Part shown: positions 17,031-28,608 of the stretch, one piece after another
Layout of the letters: the number at the start of each line of letters is the position of its first letter
How positions within the stretch are numbered: position 1 is the first letter of the stretch
From: Burkholderia thailandensis E264
GTDB taxonomy: Bacteria > Pseudomonadota > Gammaproteobacteria > Burkholderiales > Burkholderiaceae
NCBI RefSeq assembly: GCF_000012365.1
Contig: NC_007651.1
Span: 3,162,001 to 3,226,000 of the forward strand
Direction of reading: 5' to 3'
DNA length: 64,000 nt
Program-made: the position numbers and the translations under genes
The notes under the pieces: model-generated
Seen by the model: only the letters and a program-made list of their open reading frames with translations
Database searches by the model: none
Told to the model about the DNA's origin: nothing

Positions 17031-18341
17031 TCACGCCGCGTGTCGCCGGCTGATCGTCCGATGCGCGGGAAAGCGCGCGCTGAACGTGCTGCCTCGCCCT
17101 TCCTCGCTCTGGATCGACAGTTGCGCGTCGTGCCGTTGCAGCACGTGCTTGACGATCGCGAGCCCGAGCCCCGTGCCGCCCGTGTCGCGCGAGCGGCTGC
17201 GATCGACGCGATAGAAACGCTCGGTGAGCCGCGGCAGATCGGCGGCCGGGATGCCGAGGCCGCTGTCGGTGACCGAAAACACAGCCTGCGCGCCGTCGCG
17301 CCGCCATTCGACGCGAATCGTCCCGCCGTCAGGCGTATAGCGGATCGCATTCGTCACGAGGTTGCCGAGCGCGCTGAAAATCTCGGTCTGCGCGCCCGTC
17401 ACCGCGAGCGTCTCGTCAACCTTGAACGTGATCTCGTGATGGCCGTTCGACAGCGTCTGCGCATCGTCCTTCAGATGATCGAGCACCGTGCGCATGTCGA
17501 CCGCCCGATCGGCGGGCGGCTTGCTCTCGCCTTCGAGCTTCGCGAGCACGAGCAGATCGGTGACGATGTGCCGCATCCGCGACGCCTGCTGCTCCATCAG
17601 CTCGAGATAGCGAGCGCGCTCGTCGTCCGACAGCGGCAGCTCGCGCATCGTCTCGAGAAAGCCCGACAGCACGGTGAGCGGCGTCTTCAGCTCATGCGAG
17701 ACGTTCGCGACGAAGTCGCGCCGCATCGCATCGGTGCGCTCGAGCTCGGTGATGTCCTGCGTGAGCAGCAGCTTGCGATTCTCCCCGTACGGAAACACCT
17801 GCACGGCGAGCACGTTCTGCCGGTTGCCGCCCATGCCGCGCATCACGAGCGTCTCGTCGTAATGCTGGCCGTTCAGGTAGCGGACGAAATCCGGATGGCG
17901 CACGAGATGCGTGATGTGCTGGCGCAGGTCGCGCTTCGCGTCGAGCCCGAAGTGCACTTCCGCGATCGCGTTGCACCACTCGATCTGATCGCGGTCGTCG
18001 AGCATCGCGACGCCGTTCGGCGACGCCTGGATCGCCTGAATGAAACGCGAATGCTGCTGCTCGACCTGCCGAACCTGCGCGTGCCACTGCTTCGCGAGCT
18101 TGTGCAGCCGGTAGTAGATCTCGCCCCAGATGCCCGGCGCGCTCGGCACTTCGCCGTAGACGGGCGCATCGAGCAGGCGCCAGAGGCGCTGCGTGTGGAA
18201 GGTGCTGACGAAACCCTGCACGACGAGCATCGCGAGCGCGAAGACGAGGCCCGGCACTGGGCCCGCGATTGCGCCGATGATTCCGCTCACGAGCGCGAGC
18301 AGGACGAGCGACACCAGAAAGCGCGCCCAGATGATGTTCAT
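17031..18341 (-). CDS. phoR: Phosphate regulon sensor histidine kinase PhoR
   Basis: A 436-residue membrane sensor kinase that phosphorylates PhoB when phosphate is scarce. It has two N-terminal helices (about residues 5-50), a PhoR-type linker, a PAS domain (FIQAIQASPNGVAMLDDRD near residue 100), the phospho-accepting H-box ANVSHELKTPLTVLSGFLE near residue 215, and N, G1 and G2 ATP-binding boxes (NAIRYTPDGG, DSGLGIP, GGTGLGLAI). I use the ATG at 18341 (MNIIWARFLVSL), the family-like start, although it lacks a Shine-Dalgarno. A TTG at 18407, just after the phoB stop, would add 22 residues. Last gene of the pst-pho operon. Confidence 0.95.
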   Translation of the reverse strand: MNIIWARFLVSLVLLALVSGIIGAIAGPVPGLVFALAMLVVQGFVSTFHTQRLWRLLDAPVYGEVPSAPGIWGEIYYRLHKLAKQWHAQVRQVEQQHSRFIQAIQASPNGVAMLDDRDQIEWCNAIAEVHFGLDAKRDLRQHITHLVRHPDFVRYLNGQHYDETLVMRGMGGNRQNVLAVQVFPYGENRKLLLTQDITELERTDAMRRDFVANVSHELKTPLTVLSGFLETMRELPLSDDERARYLELMEQQASRMRHIVTDLLVLAKLEGESKPPADRAVDMRTVLDHLKDDAQTLSNGHHEITFKVDETLAVTGAQTEIFSALGNLVTNAIRYTPDGGTIRVEWRRDGAQAVFSVTDSGLGIPAADLPRLTERFYRVDRSRSRDTGGTGLGLAIVKHVLQRHDAQLSIQSEEGRGSTFSARFPAHRTISRRHAA

Positions 18342-18410
18342 GATTCGGCGCCCGACGAAAGAGGAAAACGATGTCACGCGGCGGCGCTGACCCTTCGCGC
18401 CGCGCAACCG

Positions 18411-19112
18411 TTACGCGTGTTTCGCGAGCCGGTAGCCGCTGCCGCGCACGGTTTCGATCATAGCATCGCAGCCGGCGGGCTTGAGCGCGGCGCGCAGCCG
18501 CTTGATGTGCACGTCGACCGTGCGCTCCTCGACGAACACGTGATCGCCCCAGACCTGGTCGAGCAGTTGCGTGCGGCTGTGGACGCGCTCCGGATGGGTC
18601 ATGAAGAAATGCAGCAGGCGAAACTCGGTCGGACCGAGATCGAGCTTGATCTCGCTGCCGTCGGATTGCGCCGCGACGCGATGCGTCGCCGGGTCGAGCC
18701 GCAGCCCGTTGATCGACACGACGTCCTCCGTCAGCTGCGGCGCGCGCCGGCGCAACACCGCCTTGATCCGCGCCATCAGCTCCTTCGGCGAGAACGGCTT
18801 CGTCACGTAGTCGTCCGCGCCGATCTCGAGGCCGAGCACCTTGTCCTGCTCGTCGCCGCGCGCGGTCAGCATGATGATCGGGATGTGCTTCGTGCGCTCG
18901 TTGTTGCGCAGGTCGCGCGCGAACGCGATGCCCGACTTGCCCGGCAACATCCAGTCGAGCAGCACCAGATCGGGCAGCACGTCGCTGATCAGGCTCTGCG
19001 CCTGCTCCGCGTTGTATGCGCGAATCGGACAATGCCCCGCATGCTGAAGGTTCACCGAAATCAATTCGGAAATCGCGGGTTCATCTTCGATGACGAGAAT
19101 GTTGCTGGGCAT
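18411..19112 (-). CDS. phoB: Phosphate regulon response regulator PhoB
   Basis: A 233-residue OmpR-type regulator. The receiver domain has the acidic pair in VIEDEP (residues 8-12), the phosphorylated aspartate D53 in LLDWMLPGKSG, and the KPFSPKEL lysine near residue 105. The C-terminal winged helix carries DLGPTEFRLLHFFMTHPERV and EERTVDVHIKRLR. Phosphorylated PhoB binds PHO boxes such as those found here before pstS and ppk. The ATG at 19112 has GAGG six bases upstream; a GTG two codons earlier is possible but less well placed. It follows phoU after 28 bases and precedes phoR. Confidence 0.97.
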   Translation of the reverse strand: MPSNILVIEDEPAISELISVNLQHAGHCPIRAYNAEQAQSLISDVLPDLVLLDWMLPGKSGIAFARDLRNNERTKHIPIIMLTARGDEQDKVLGLEIGADDYVTKPFSPKELMARIKAVLRRRAPQLTEDVVSINGLRLDPATHRVAAQSDGSEIKLDLGPTEFRLLHFFMTHPERVHSRTQLLDQVWGDHVFVEERTVDVHIKRLRAALKPAGCDAMIETVRGSGYRLAKHA

Positions 19113-19140
19113 CGGCACCTCGTTCCGTCCTTGTCGGCAG

Positions 19141-19845
19141 TTAGCTGTTGGCTTCGCGATCGAGCATGTCGCGCGGCTGGTGCCGCACGTCGGTGCCCTT
19201 CACGATGTAAATGATGAATTCGGCGATGTTCTTCGCGTGATCGCCGATCCGCTCGATCGCCTTCGCGATGAACAGATAATCGAGGCCGACCGAAATCGTT
19301 CGCGGATCTTCCTGCATGTACGACACGAGCTTGCGCACGAACGCCCGGAATTCCTGGTCGATCTCCTTGTCGTCCTTGACGATCTGCGCGGCGGCGACCG
19401 TGTCGAGGCGCGCGAACGCATCGAGCGCGCGGCGCAGGATCGTGACCGCCATGTCGCCCGACACCTTGATCTCGGCGATGTTCACGCCGCGCGCGGCCGG
19501 CTCGTCGACGAGACGGCGCACGCGCTTCGCGATCTTCTCGGCCTCGTCGCCCGCGCGCTCGAGGTTCGTGATCGTCTTCGAGATCGACATCAGCAGGCGC
19601 AGGTCGCGCGCGGCCGGCTGCCGGCGCGCGATGATGTTGCCGCACTCCTCGTCGATCTCGACTTCCATGTGATTGAGGCGATCCTCCGCTTCGATCACGC
19701 GCTCGGCCGCGGCACGGTCGAACTCGTTCAGCGCGTGCATCGCTTCGGTGATCTGCGCCTCGACGAGGCCGCCCATTTCGAGCACCTTCGACGACACCGC
19801 GTTGAGATCGGCGTCGAACTGGCTCGACAGATGTTTATCCGACAT
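19141..19845 (-). CDS. phoU: Phosphate signalling/transport regulator PhoU
   Basis: A 234-residue all-helical protein made of two similar PhoU domains, each with the metal-binding acidic patch pattern (IEAEDRLNHMEVEIDEEC in the first and DKEIDQEFRAFVRKL in the second). PhoU links PstB activity to PhoR and keeps the kinase off when phosphate is plentiful. GGAGGG precedes the ATG. It lies 20 bases after pstB, inside the operon. Confidence 0.96.
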   Translation of the reverse strand: MSDKHLSSQFDADLNAVSSKVLEMGGLVEAQITEAMHALNEFDRAAAERVIEAEDRLNHMEVEIDEECGNIIARRQPAARDLRLLMSISKTITNLERAGDEAEKIAKRVRRLVDEPAARGVNIAEIKVSGDMAVTILRRALDAFARLDTVAAAQIVKDDKEIDQEFRAFVRKLVSYMQEDPRTISVGLDYLFIAKAIERIGDHAKNIAEFIIYIVKGTDVRHQPRDMLDREANS

Positions 19846-19865
19846 TGTTGCCCTCCGTCATCCGG

Positions 19866-20714
19866 TCAGCCGAAGCGGCCCGTGATGTAATCTTCCGTTT
19901 CCTTGCGCGCCGGCTTGATGAAGATCTTCTCCGTTTCGCCGAACTCGATCAGCTCACCGAGATACATGTACGCGGTGTAGTCCGAGCAGCGCGCCGCCTG
20001 CTGCATGTTGTGCGTGACGATGACGACCGTGTAGTCGCTCTTCAACTCCGCGATCAGCTCTTCGATGCGGCCCGTCGAGATCGGATCGAGCGCCGAGCAC
20101 GGCTCGTCGAGGAGCAGCACTTCAGGCCGGATCGCGATGCCGCGCGCGATGCAAAGGCGCTGCTGCTGCCCGCCCGACAGGCCATAGCCGCTCTGGCTCA
20201 GCTTGTCCTTCACTTCGTTCCAGAGCGCCGCCTTCGTGAGCGCCCATTCGACGCGGTCGTCCATCTCCGAGCGCGTGAGCCGCTCGAACATCTTCACGCC
20301 GAACGCGATGTTGTCGTAGATCGACATCGGGAACGGCGTCGGCTTCTGGAATACCATGCCGATGCGCGCGCGCAAGAGCGAGATGTCGAGCTTCGACTGC
20401 AGCAGGTTCTCGCCGTCCATCACGATCTCGCCTTCCGCGCGCTGCTCCGGGTAGAGCGCGTACATCTTGTTGAACGTGCGCAAAAGCGTGGACTTGCCGC
20501 AGCCCGACGGGCCGATGAACGCCGTCACCTTCCCTTCGGGAATGCTCAGGTTGATGTTCTTCAGCGCGTGAAACTGGTTGTAGAAGAAATTCAGGTTCTT
20601 GACTTCGATCTTCGCGTTCAGCGGCGCGAGCGGACGCTGCCCCGTCGCCGCGCCGGCGCCGGCCGGCCCCGTGGCGAGTTTCGAAGGATCGAGGTGGCTT
20701 TCTGCCATGTTCAT
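19866..20714 (-). CDS. pstB: Phosphate ABC transporter ATP-binding protein
   Basis: A 282-residue ABC ATPase that drives phosphate import. Motifs in order: Walker [10 protein letters not shown] near residue 68, the Q-loop in [15 protein letters not shown], signature [14 protein letters not shown] near residue 180, Walker [14 protein letters not shown], and the switch histidine in [17 protein letters not shown]. The N-terminal 30 residues are a poorly conserved Gly/Ala extension. GGAG lies seven bases before the ATG at 20714, favouring it over a Met two codons later. It sits between pstA and phoU. Confidence 0.97.
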   Translation of the reverse strand: MNMAESHLDPSKLATGPAGAGAATGQRPLAPLNAKIEVKNLNFFYNQFHALKNINLSIPEGKVTAFIGPSGCGKSTLLRTFNKMYALYPEQRAEGEIVMDGENLLQSKLDISLLRARIGMVFQKPTPFPMSIYDNIAFGVKMFERLTRSEMDDRVEWALTKAALWNEVKDKLSQSGYGLSGGQQQRLCIARGIAIRPEVLLLDEPCSALDPISTGRIEELIAELKSDYTVVIVTHNMQQAARCSDYTAYMYLGELIEFGETEKIFIKPARKETEDYITGRFG

Positions 20715-20729
20715 CGGATTGCTCCGCCG

Positions 20730-21623
20730 TTACTTTTTCGAGAAGACCGAGCGCGCGAGGATATTGAGTCCCAGCACCCCGAGCGTAATCAGAAACACGC
20801 CCGCCCACGCGAGCGACTGCCATTGCGCGAACGGGCTCATCGCGAACTTGAAGATCGTGACGGGCAGGTTCGCCATCGGCTGGCTCATGTCGACCGAGAA
20901 AAACTGGTTCGACAGCGCGGTGAAGAGCAGCGGCGCGGTTTCGCCCGCGATCCGCGCGACCGCGAGCAGCACGCCCGTGACGATCCCGCCCACCGACGCG
21001 CGCAGCGTGATCTTCAGGATCATCCGCCACTTCGGCGTGCCGAGCGCGAACGCGGCCTCGCGCAGCGCATTCGGCACGAGCTTCAGCATGTTCTCGGTCG
21101 TGCGGATCACGATCGGGATCTGCAACAGCGCGAGCGCGATCACGCCGGCCCAGCCGCTGAAGTGGCCGGATTTCGCGACGACGAGCGCGTACACGAACAG
21201 ACCGACGACGATCGACGGCGCGGACAGCAGGATGTCGTTGATGAAGCGCATCACGCTCGCGAGCCAGCTCTTCTGGCCGTACTCGGCGAGGTAGACGCCC
21301 GCGAGAATGCCGATCGGCGTGCCGATGAACGTCGCGAGCGCGACAAGCAGCAGGCTGCCGACGATCGCGTTCGCGAGCCCGCCGCCCGCCGTGTCCGGCG
21401 GCGGCGTCGATTCGGTGAAGAGCGTGAGCGACAGCCCGCCGATCCCGAGATGCAGCGTCGTGTAGAGAATCCAGACGAGCCAGAGCAGGCCGAACGCCAT
21501 CGCGGCGAGCGACGCGGTCAGCGCGATCACGTTGGTCACCTTGCGGCGGCGCTGCAAGCGCGCGCGCATCGCGTCGAGCACCGCTCCGTCCGGACCCGGC
21601 ATGTTGACGATCGGCGCGCTCAT
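20730..21623 (-). CDS. pstA: Phosphate ABC transporter permease PstA
   Basis: A 297-residue inner-membrane permease with six predicted helices after a cytoplasmic N-terminus. The EAA-type coupling loop is recognisable as [19 protein letters not shown]. PstA and PstC form the channel energised by PstB. The ATG at 21623 overlaps the pstC stop codon in an ATGA arrangement, pointing to coupled translation. The frame runs open far into pstC, which is a shadow effect. Confidence 0.96.
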   Translation of the reverse strand: MSAPIVNMPGPDGAVLDAMRARLQRRRKVTNVIALTASLAAMAFGLLWLVWILYTTLHLGIGGLSLTLFTESTPPPDTAGGGLANAIVGSLLLVALATFIGTPIGILAGVYLAEYGQKSWLASVMRFINDILLSAPSIVVGLFVYALVVAKSGHFSGWAGVIALALLQIPIVIRTTENMLKLVPNALREAAFALGTPKWRMILKITLRASVGGIVTGVLLAVARIAGETAPLLFTALSNQFFSVDMSQPMANLPVTIFKFAMSPFAQWQSLAWAGVFLITLGVLGLNILARSVFSKK

Positions 21624-22606
21624 TTGCGGCCCTCCCCGCGTTCGAGGCGCTGCAGCATCAGCTTCGAGATCGCGAGCACGATGAACGTGATCACGAACAG
21701 GATGAGGCCGAGCTCCATCAGCGCCGACGTATGCAGCCCGGGCGCCGCTTCCGCGAATTCGTTCGCGAGCGCCGACGTGATGCTGTTGCCGGGCGAGTAC
21801 AGCGACACGTTGTCGAGCAGGTTCGTATTGCCGATCACGAACGTGACGGCCATCGTCTCGCCGAGCGCGCGGCCGAGGCCGAGCATCACGCCGCCGATCA
21901 CGCCCGTCTTCGTGTAGGGCAGCACGATCTTCCACATCACTTCCCACGTGGTGCAGCCGATGCCGTATGCGGATTCCTTCAGCAGCACGGGCGTCACCTC
22001 GAACACGTCACGCATCACCGATGCGATGTACGGGATGATCATGATCGCGAGAATCACGCCGGCGGACAGGATGCCGATGCCGATCGGCGGCCCCTGGAAC
22101 AGCGCGCCGATGACCGGAATCGGTCCCAGCAGCGCGCCGATGGGCTTCTGGAAGTACGTCGCGAAGATCGGCGCGAACACGAGAAGCCCCCACATCCCGT
22201 AGACGATCGACGGGATCGCGGCGAGCAGCTCGATCGCGATGCCAAGCGGCCGGCGCAGCCAGACAGGCGACAGCTCGGTGAGAAAGAGCGCGATGCCAAA
22301 GCTCACGGGCACCGCGATGACGAGCGCGATGATCGACGTGACGATGGTCCCGTAGATCGGCACGAGCGCGCCATACGAATCGGAGTTGGGATCCCATTCG
22401 GCGTGCCACAGGAACGAGAGGCCGAACTTTTCGATGGTCGGCATCGACGCGATGACGAGCGACACGATGATGCCACCGAGGAGGAGTAGCGTCACGATGG
22501 CCGCAAGGCGCGTGAGGCCGCCGAACACGATGTCGCCGTAACGGCTCGGCGCGCGCATGGGCGGCTGGTCGCCGGATCGTGTCGACGCGAAAGGGATGTC
22601 AGACAT
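21620..22606 (-). CDS. pstC: Phosphate ABC transporter permease PstC
   Basis: A 328-residue permease with six helices. It has the PstC signature regions [21 protein letters not shown] in the periplasmic part, [17 protein letters not shown], and the coupling loop [20 protein letters not shown]. The ATG at 22606 gives the MSDIPF start; an extension to 22660 would start in the pstS-pstC spacer. It is separated from pstS by 106 bases that contain a GC-rich hairpin. Confidence 0.96.
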   Translation of the reverse strand: MSDIPFASTRSGDQPPMRAPSRYGDIVFGGLTRLAAIVTLLLLGGIIVSLVIASMPTIEKFGLSFLWHAEWDPNSDSYGALVPIYGTIVTSIIALVIAVPVSFGIALFLTELSPVWLRRPLGIAIELLAAIPSIVYGMWGLLVFAPIFATYFQKPIGALLGPIPVIGALFQGPPIGIGILSAGVILAIMIIPYIASVMRDVFEVTPVLLKESAYGIGCTTWEVMWKIVLPYTKTGVIGGVMLGLGRALGETMAVTFVIGNTNLLDNVSLYSPGNSITSALANEFAEAAPGLHTSALMELGLILFVITFIVLAISKLMLQRLERGEGRK

Positions 22607-22660
22607 GGGAGCCTGTTTTTCAATGACGGACGGCTTGCGCCGCCCGCCTGTACCGCACAC

Positions 22661-22686
22661 GCCGCCCTGCCGTGCGGCCGGGCGGC
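22661..22686 (-). terminator. GC-rich hairpin in the pstS-pstC spacer
   Basis: A 7-bp perfect stem (GCCGCCC at 22661-22667 with GGGCGGC at 22680-22686) closes a 12-base loop. There is no T-tract, so it is more likely an mRNA 3'-end stabiliser or partial attenuator that lets pstS be made in excess of the permease genes. This is inference from structure. Confidence 0.4.
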
Positions 22687-22712
22687 GAACCGCTATGACG
22701 TTACCGTCAAGC

Positions 22713-23741
22713 TTACTCCGCGACCGCCTTGCCGGCCGCGTCCGTCACCTTCACCTTCCACTGGTTGCGGATTTCCGTCTCGACCGATGCCGGCAGCGAG
22801 ATGTAATCCAGATCGTCCGCCGCCTTCGCGCCGTTCTTGAACGCCCAGTCGAAGAACTTCAGCGTTGCCGTGCCTTGCGCCGGCTTGTCCTGCTTCGCGT
22901 GCAGCAGCACGAACGTCGCGCCGACGACCGGCCACGCTTCCTTGCCCGGCTGGTTCGTCAGGATCTGGTAGAACGACTTCGACCAGTTCGCGCCGGCGGC
23001 GGCGGCCTTGAACGTCTCGGTCTTCGGCTCGACCACGGCGCCCGTCGAGTTCTTCAGCGCGGTGTAGATCATGTTGTTCTTCTTCGCGTACGCCCACTCG
23101 ACGTAGCCGATCGCGCCCGGCAGGCGCTGCACGAAGGCCGCGACGCCGTCGTTGCCCTTGCCGCCCGTGCCCGTCGGCCAGTTGACGGTCGTGCCTTCGC
23201 CGACCTTCGACTTCCACTCGTTGTTGACCTTCGACAGGTAGTTCGTCCAGATGAAGCTCGTGCCCGAGCCGTCCGCGCGGCGCACGACCGCGATGTCCGT
23301 ATCCGGCAGCTTGACCTTCGGGTTCAGCGCGGCGATCGCCGGATCGTTCCACTTCTTGATCTTGCCGAGATAGATGTCGCCGAGGACCTCGCCCGACAGC
23401 GTCAGTTCGCCCGCCTTCACGCCCGGGACGTTGACGACGGGCACGACGCCGCCCACCACCGTCGGGAACTGGAACAGGCCTTCCTTCGCGAGTTCGTCAT
23501 CCTTCAGAGGCGCATCCGAGCCGGCGAAATCGACCGTCTTCGCGATGATCTGCTTCAGGCCGCCCGACGAGCCGATGCCCTGATAGTTGACCTTCGCGCC
23601 GCCCGACTGCTGATAGTCGGCTGCCCATTTCGTGTAAATCGGCATGGCGAAGGTGCTGCCCGCGCCGGTGATGTCGGCGTGTGCGGCGACCGCGAAAAGC
23701 GCGCCGGCGAGACCGGCGAACGCGGTTTGCATCAATTTCAT
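22713..23741 (-). CDS. pstS: Periplasmic phosphate-binding protein
   Basis: A 342-residue protein with a signal peptide cleaved after AVAAHA (residue 22). The phosphate-binding loops are recognisable: [18 protein letters not shown] at the mature N-terminus, [13 protein letters not shown] near residue 54, [10 protein letters not shown] near residue 70, and [15 protein letters not shown] near residue 156. It delivers phosphate to PstCA. GGAGGT lies five bases ahead of the ATG. Two PHO boxes precede it, so it is the first gene of the PhoB-controlled operon. Confidence 0.97.
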   Translation of the reverse strand: MKLMQTAFAGLAGALFAVAAHADITGAGSTFAMPIYTKWAADYQQSGGAKVNYQGIGSSGGLKQIIAKTVDFAGSDAPLKDDELAKEGLFQFPTVVGGVVPVVNVPGVKAGELTLSGEVLGDIYLGKIKKWNDPAIAALNPKVKLPDTDIAVVRRADGSGTSFIWTNYLSKVNNEWKSKVGEGTTVNWPTGTGGKGNDGVAAFVQRLPGAIGYVEWAYAKKNNMIYTALKNSTGAVVEPKTETFKAAAAGANWSKSFYQILTNQPGKEAWPVVGATFVLLHAKQDKPAQGTATLKFFDWAFKNGAKAADDLDYISLPASVETEIRNQWKVKVTDAAGKAVAE

Positions 23742-23781
23742 GAGACCTCCAGTGTGTGAGCGGATGACTACGGCACCGCGA

Positions 23782-23815
23782 AGATTAGGGGCTACTCATG
23801 ACAGTAATGTGACAG
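23782..23815 (-). promoter_or_regulatory. PhoB-dependent pstS promoter: PHO box and -10
   Basis: Read on the minus strand, CTGTCAC-ATTA-CTGTCAT (23815-23798) is an exact-consensus PHO box. Ten bases downstream is TAATCT (23787-23782), a -10 hexamer. The box takes the place of the -35 element, the standard layout of PhoB-activated promoters. The -10 is about 40 bases before the pstS ATG. Confidence 0.9.
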
Positions 23816-23829
23816 TCAATGAACCTTGT

Positions 23830-23847
23830 ATGACAGCAGCATGACCC
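23830..23847 (-). promoter_or_regulatory. Second, upstream PHO box of pstS
   Basis: On the minus strand GGGTCAT-GCTG-CTGTCAT (23847-23830) repeats the 7-4-7 pattern. One half is exact and the other matches four of seven positions. It begins 32 bases from the first box, so the two lie on the same face of the helix (about three turns). Confidence 0.75.
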
Positions 23848-24167
23848 GATTGAAAGGCGACAGCGCCGTCTGTCGCGGCTGCCGGCGGGTTCGAGCGGCC
23901 CGCCTGTAGAGCGTAGGAAAAAATTCACGCGAAGGAAAAGCCGAAGTTGGCGAGCGGCCGCGGACGGGCCGCGTCGCCGCGACCGGCGCCCGCCTGATTT
24001 TGTGTCTTTCTATTTAGTCCGACAAATTTCGGACGCGGCGCGAGATTGCCGCAGGGCCGCGATCCGGGACGGATCGGCGGCCCCGCGATATGAGGGCGGG
24101 ATGAGTCCGACGCCGACTCCGACCCGGCCTGTCCGGCCGATTCGGGCTCGGCGCGAGCGCGCCGCGC
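23848..24167. other. Spacer between glmM and the pstS control region
   Basis: About 320 bases without a supportable gene. No clear T-tailed hairpin ends glmM here; several short GC-rich inverted repeats are present but unremarkable. Confidence 0.45.
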
Positions 24168-25526
24168 TTACGCCGTCGCCTGCTTGACCGCGTCGGCAAT
24201 CGCCTCCGCATGATGGTTCGCATCCGCCGCGTGCCGCGCCTCGACCATCACCCGCAACACGGGTTCCGTCCCCGACGCGCGGATCAGCACGCGGCCGCTG
24301 CCGGCAAGCGCCTGCTCGGCCGAACCGATCGCGCGGCGGATCGCATCACTGCCCTTCCAGTCGGCGCCAGGCTTCATCCGCACGTTGATCAGCTTCTGCG
24401 GGAACAGCGTGACGCCTTCGAGCATCTGCGCGAGCGTCTTGCCGCTGCGCTTGAGCGCGGCGAGCACGAGCAGCGCCGAGACGATCCCGTCGCCCGTCGA
24501 ATGCCGATCGAGCGACAGAATGTGGCCCGAGCCCTCGGCGCCGAGTTGCCAGCCGCGCTCGCGCAACTGCTCGAGCACGTAGCGATCGCCAACCGCCGCC
24601 CGCACGAACTGCACGCCCGCGTCTTTCAGCGCGACTTCGACGGCGAGATTCGTCATCAGCGTGCCCACCGCCCCCTCAACCTGGCCGTTAGTTGCAATGC
24701 GATCCTTGACGAGCACGTACAGCAACTCATCGCCGTTATACAGCCGCCCAGTATGGTCGACGACGAGCAGGCGATCCGCATCGCCGTCGAGGGCAATGCC
24801 CAGATCGGCATGGTTCGCGCGCACCGCGCGCATCAGCGCGTCGGGCGCCGTCGCGCCGACGCCGTCGTTGATGTTGAAGCCGTTCGGCGCCACGCCGATC
24901 GGGATCACATCCGCGCCAAGTTCGTGAAATACATGCGGCGCGACCTGATACGCGGCGCCGTGCGCGCAATCGACGACAAGCTTCATCCCGCGCAGGTCGA
25001 ACGCAGCCGGGAACGTGCTCTTGCAGAACTCGATGTAGCGGCCGGCCGCGTCGTCGAGACGCCGCGCCTTACCGAGCCCATCCGACGGCGCGCAATCGAG
25101 CGACTTGTCGAGCCACGCCTCGATCTCGGCTTCGGTTTCGTCCGGCAGTTTGTTGCCGTCGGCCGAGAAGAACTTGATGCCGTTGTCGTGATACGGATTG
25201 TGCGACGCGCTGATCACGACGCCCGCCGACAGCCGCAGCGCGCGCGTCAGATACGCGACGCCCGGCGTCGGCATCGGGCCCGCGAGCATCACGTCGACGC
25301 CCGCCGCGGAAAAACCTGCTTCAAGTGCGGCTTCGAGCATGTAGCCCGACACGCGCGTGTCCTTGCCGATCAGCACCGTCGGCCGCGCGCCCGACGCCGC
25401 GCGGCCAGGCGCGCTCGCGAGCACCTTGCCCGCCGCGTAACCGAGCCGCAACACGAAATCGGGGGTGATCGGCGCGTCGCCGACCTTGCCGCGAATGCCG
25501 TCCGTGCCGAAATAACGACGTCCCAT
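24168..25526 (-). CDS. glmM: Phosphoglucosamine mutase
   Basis: A 452-residue alpha-D-phosphohexomutase that converts glucosamine-6-phosphate to glucosamine-1-phosphate for UDP-GlcNAc, peptidoglycan and LPS. Visible motifs are YFGTDGIRG at residues 5-13, the phosphorylated serine S108 in [16 protein letters not shown], the metal loop [12 protein letters not shown] near residue 245, the sugar loop GAEGSGHI near residue 330, and the phosphate-binding [12 protein letters not shown] near residue 410. The ATG at 25526 has GAGGAAGG upstream. It follows folP by 25 bases, the common folP-glmM pairing. Confidence 0.97.
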   Translation of the reverse strand: MGRRYFGTDGIRGKVGDAPITPDFVLRLGYAAGKVLASAPGRAASGARPTVLIGKDTRVSGYMLEAALEAGFSAAGVDVMLAGPMPTPGVAYLTRALRLSAGVVISASHNPYHDNGIKFFSADGNKLPDETEAEIEAWLDKSLDCAPSDGLGKARRLDDAAGRYIEFCKSTFPAAFDLRGMKLVVDCAHGAAYQVAPHVFHELGADVIPIGVAPNGFNINDGVGATAPDALMRAVRANHADLGIALDGDADRLLVVDHTGRLYNGDELLYVLVKDRIATNGQVEGAVGTLMTNLAVEVALKDAGVQFVRAAVGDRYVLEQLRERGWQLGAEGSGHILSLDRHSTGDGIVSALLVLAALKRSGKTLAQMLEGVTLFPQKLINVRMKPGADWKGSDAIRRAIGSAEQALAGSGRVLIRASGTEPVLRVMVEARHAADANHHAEAIADAVKQATA

Positions 25527-25551
25527 GTAGAACCTTCCTCCTGGTTTCGAC

Positions 25552-26442
25552 TTATGCTCGCCGCGCGGCATCGCGCACGGCGCTCCATACTTTCAGTGCG
25601 TCGACGGTCGCGGCGACGTCATGCACGCGCACGATCGCCGCGCCCCGCTCGAGCGCGCAAACCGCCGCGGCGACGCTCGCCGCGACGCGCTCGGGCGCGG
25701 GCTTGCCGATCAGCGCGCCCAGCATCGACTTGCGCGACATGCCGGCGAGAATCGGATACGCCCGTCCGCCGGGCCGCGCGGGCGCCGTCCGTGGCAAATG
25801 AGCGAGCAGCGCATAGTTGTGTTCTATCACCGCCTTGCCGAAACCGAACCCCGGATCGACGCTGATACGCCGGGCATCGATGCCGGCCTGCACGAGCGCG
25901 TCGACGCGCTCGGCGAGAAACGCGCGCACGTCGGCGACCACGTCGCGATAGTCGGGCTCGTGCACCTGCATCGTCCGCGGCTCGCCGAGCATGTGCATCA
26001 CGCAGAGGCCGCACGCGCTGTCGCGCACCGCGTCGATCGCGCCCGGCTGCCGCAGGCCCCAGATGTCGTTGATCAGATCGGCGCCGGCCGCGAGCGACGC
26101 GCGCATCACGGCGGGCTTGTACGTGTCGATCGACAGCGGCACGCTCATGCCGCGCAGCGCTTCGACGAGCGGAATCACCCGCTCGAGTTCCTCGTCGAGC
26201 GGCACGGGCGGCGCGCCGGGACGCGTCGATTCGCCGCCGATGTCGATGATGTCGGCGCCCTCGGCAAGCATCCGCTCCGCCTGCGCGAGCGCGGCGTCTC
26301 GGGCGACGTAACGTCCGCCGTCCGAAAACGAATCGGGGGTGACGTTGAGGATGCCCATCACGAGGGGCCGCTCGAAGGTCAGCGTGAAGCGGCCGCACTG
26401 CAGCGGTTCGGGAATGGAAAAAACGGGATCGGGACTGGACAC
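25552..26442 (-). CDS. folP: Dihydropteroate synthase
   Basis: A 296-residue TIM-barrel enzyme that condenses p-aminobenzoate with dihydropterin pyrophosphate in folate synthesis; it is the sulfonamide target. Motifs: [15 protein letters not shown] near residue 28, [11 protein letters not shown] near residue 63, [17 protein letters not shown], and [10 protein letters not shown]. There is no ATG before the conserved core except a distant one at 26550. That one lies on the far side of the terminator hairpin at 26501-26535, so I favour the GTG at 26442 (VSSPDPVFS). The Shine-Dalgarno is weak. It is probably co-transcribed with glmM. Confidence 0.93.
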   Translation of the reverse strand: MSSPDPVFSIPEPLQCGRFTLTFERPLVMGILNVTPDSFSDGGRYVARDAALAQAERMLAEGADIIDIGGESTRPGAPPVPLDEELERVIPLVEALRGMSVPLSIDTYKPAVMRASLAAGADLINDIWGLRQPGAIDAVRDSACGLCVMHMLGEPRTMQVHEPDYRDVVADVRAFLAERVDALVQAGIDARRISVDPGFGFGKAVIEHNYALLAHLPRTAPARPGGRAYPILAGMSRKSMLGALIGKPAPERVAASVAAAVCALERGAAIVRVHDVAATVDALKVWSAVRDAARRA

Positions 26443-26491
26443 GAGCTGAAGCGTCGGATCGAACGCGATGGGAAGCGATGAAAAGCGTCTG

Positions 26492-26535
26492 ACAAGAAAG
26501 CAAAACGGGCCGGTGTGACAGCCACACCAGCCCGT
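26492..26535 (-). terminator. Rho-independent terminator of ftsH
   Basis: ACGGGCCGGTGTG (26505-26517) pairs with CACACCAGCCCGT (26523-26535), a 13-bp stem with one mismatch and a five-base loop. On the minus strand it is followed by a T-rich run (TTTTGCTTTCTTG). It lies 20 bases beyond the ftsH stop and upstream of folP. Confidence 0.85.
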
Positions 26536-26554
26536 GAACGAAAGCCGCAATCGT

Positions 26555-28441
<1,887 letters not shown>

Positions 28442-28608
28442 AGCACCACTCCTTCACTCATAGACGAGCGCCTACATTTGCCTTGCGGCGCTCCTCAGGC
28501 ATTCTAATCCAGTCCGCAGCCCCTCGCCATAAGGATTCGCTACCGCGCCGATAGGCGCGCGGCACGGCTGGCAAGGGCTCCGGCGCATCCTGCCGCGCGA
28601 TGCCACCT

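Noticed and set aside
15213..19214. A 1333-residue open frame overlapping ppk, phoR and phoB
   Set aside because: Overlaps well-identified genes, arginine/alanine-heavy composition and no domain.
19845..21917. A 690-residue open frame on the plus strand opposite pstB-pstA
   Set aside because: It is the antisense shadow of three certain genes; its sequence is rich in Arg, His, Asp and Glu with no domain, as expected for the reverse strand of high-GC genes.
24210..25865. 551-residue frame opposite glmM and folP
   Set aside because: Antisense shadow of two certain genes.
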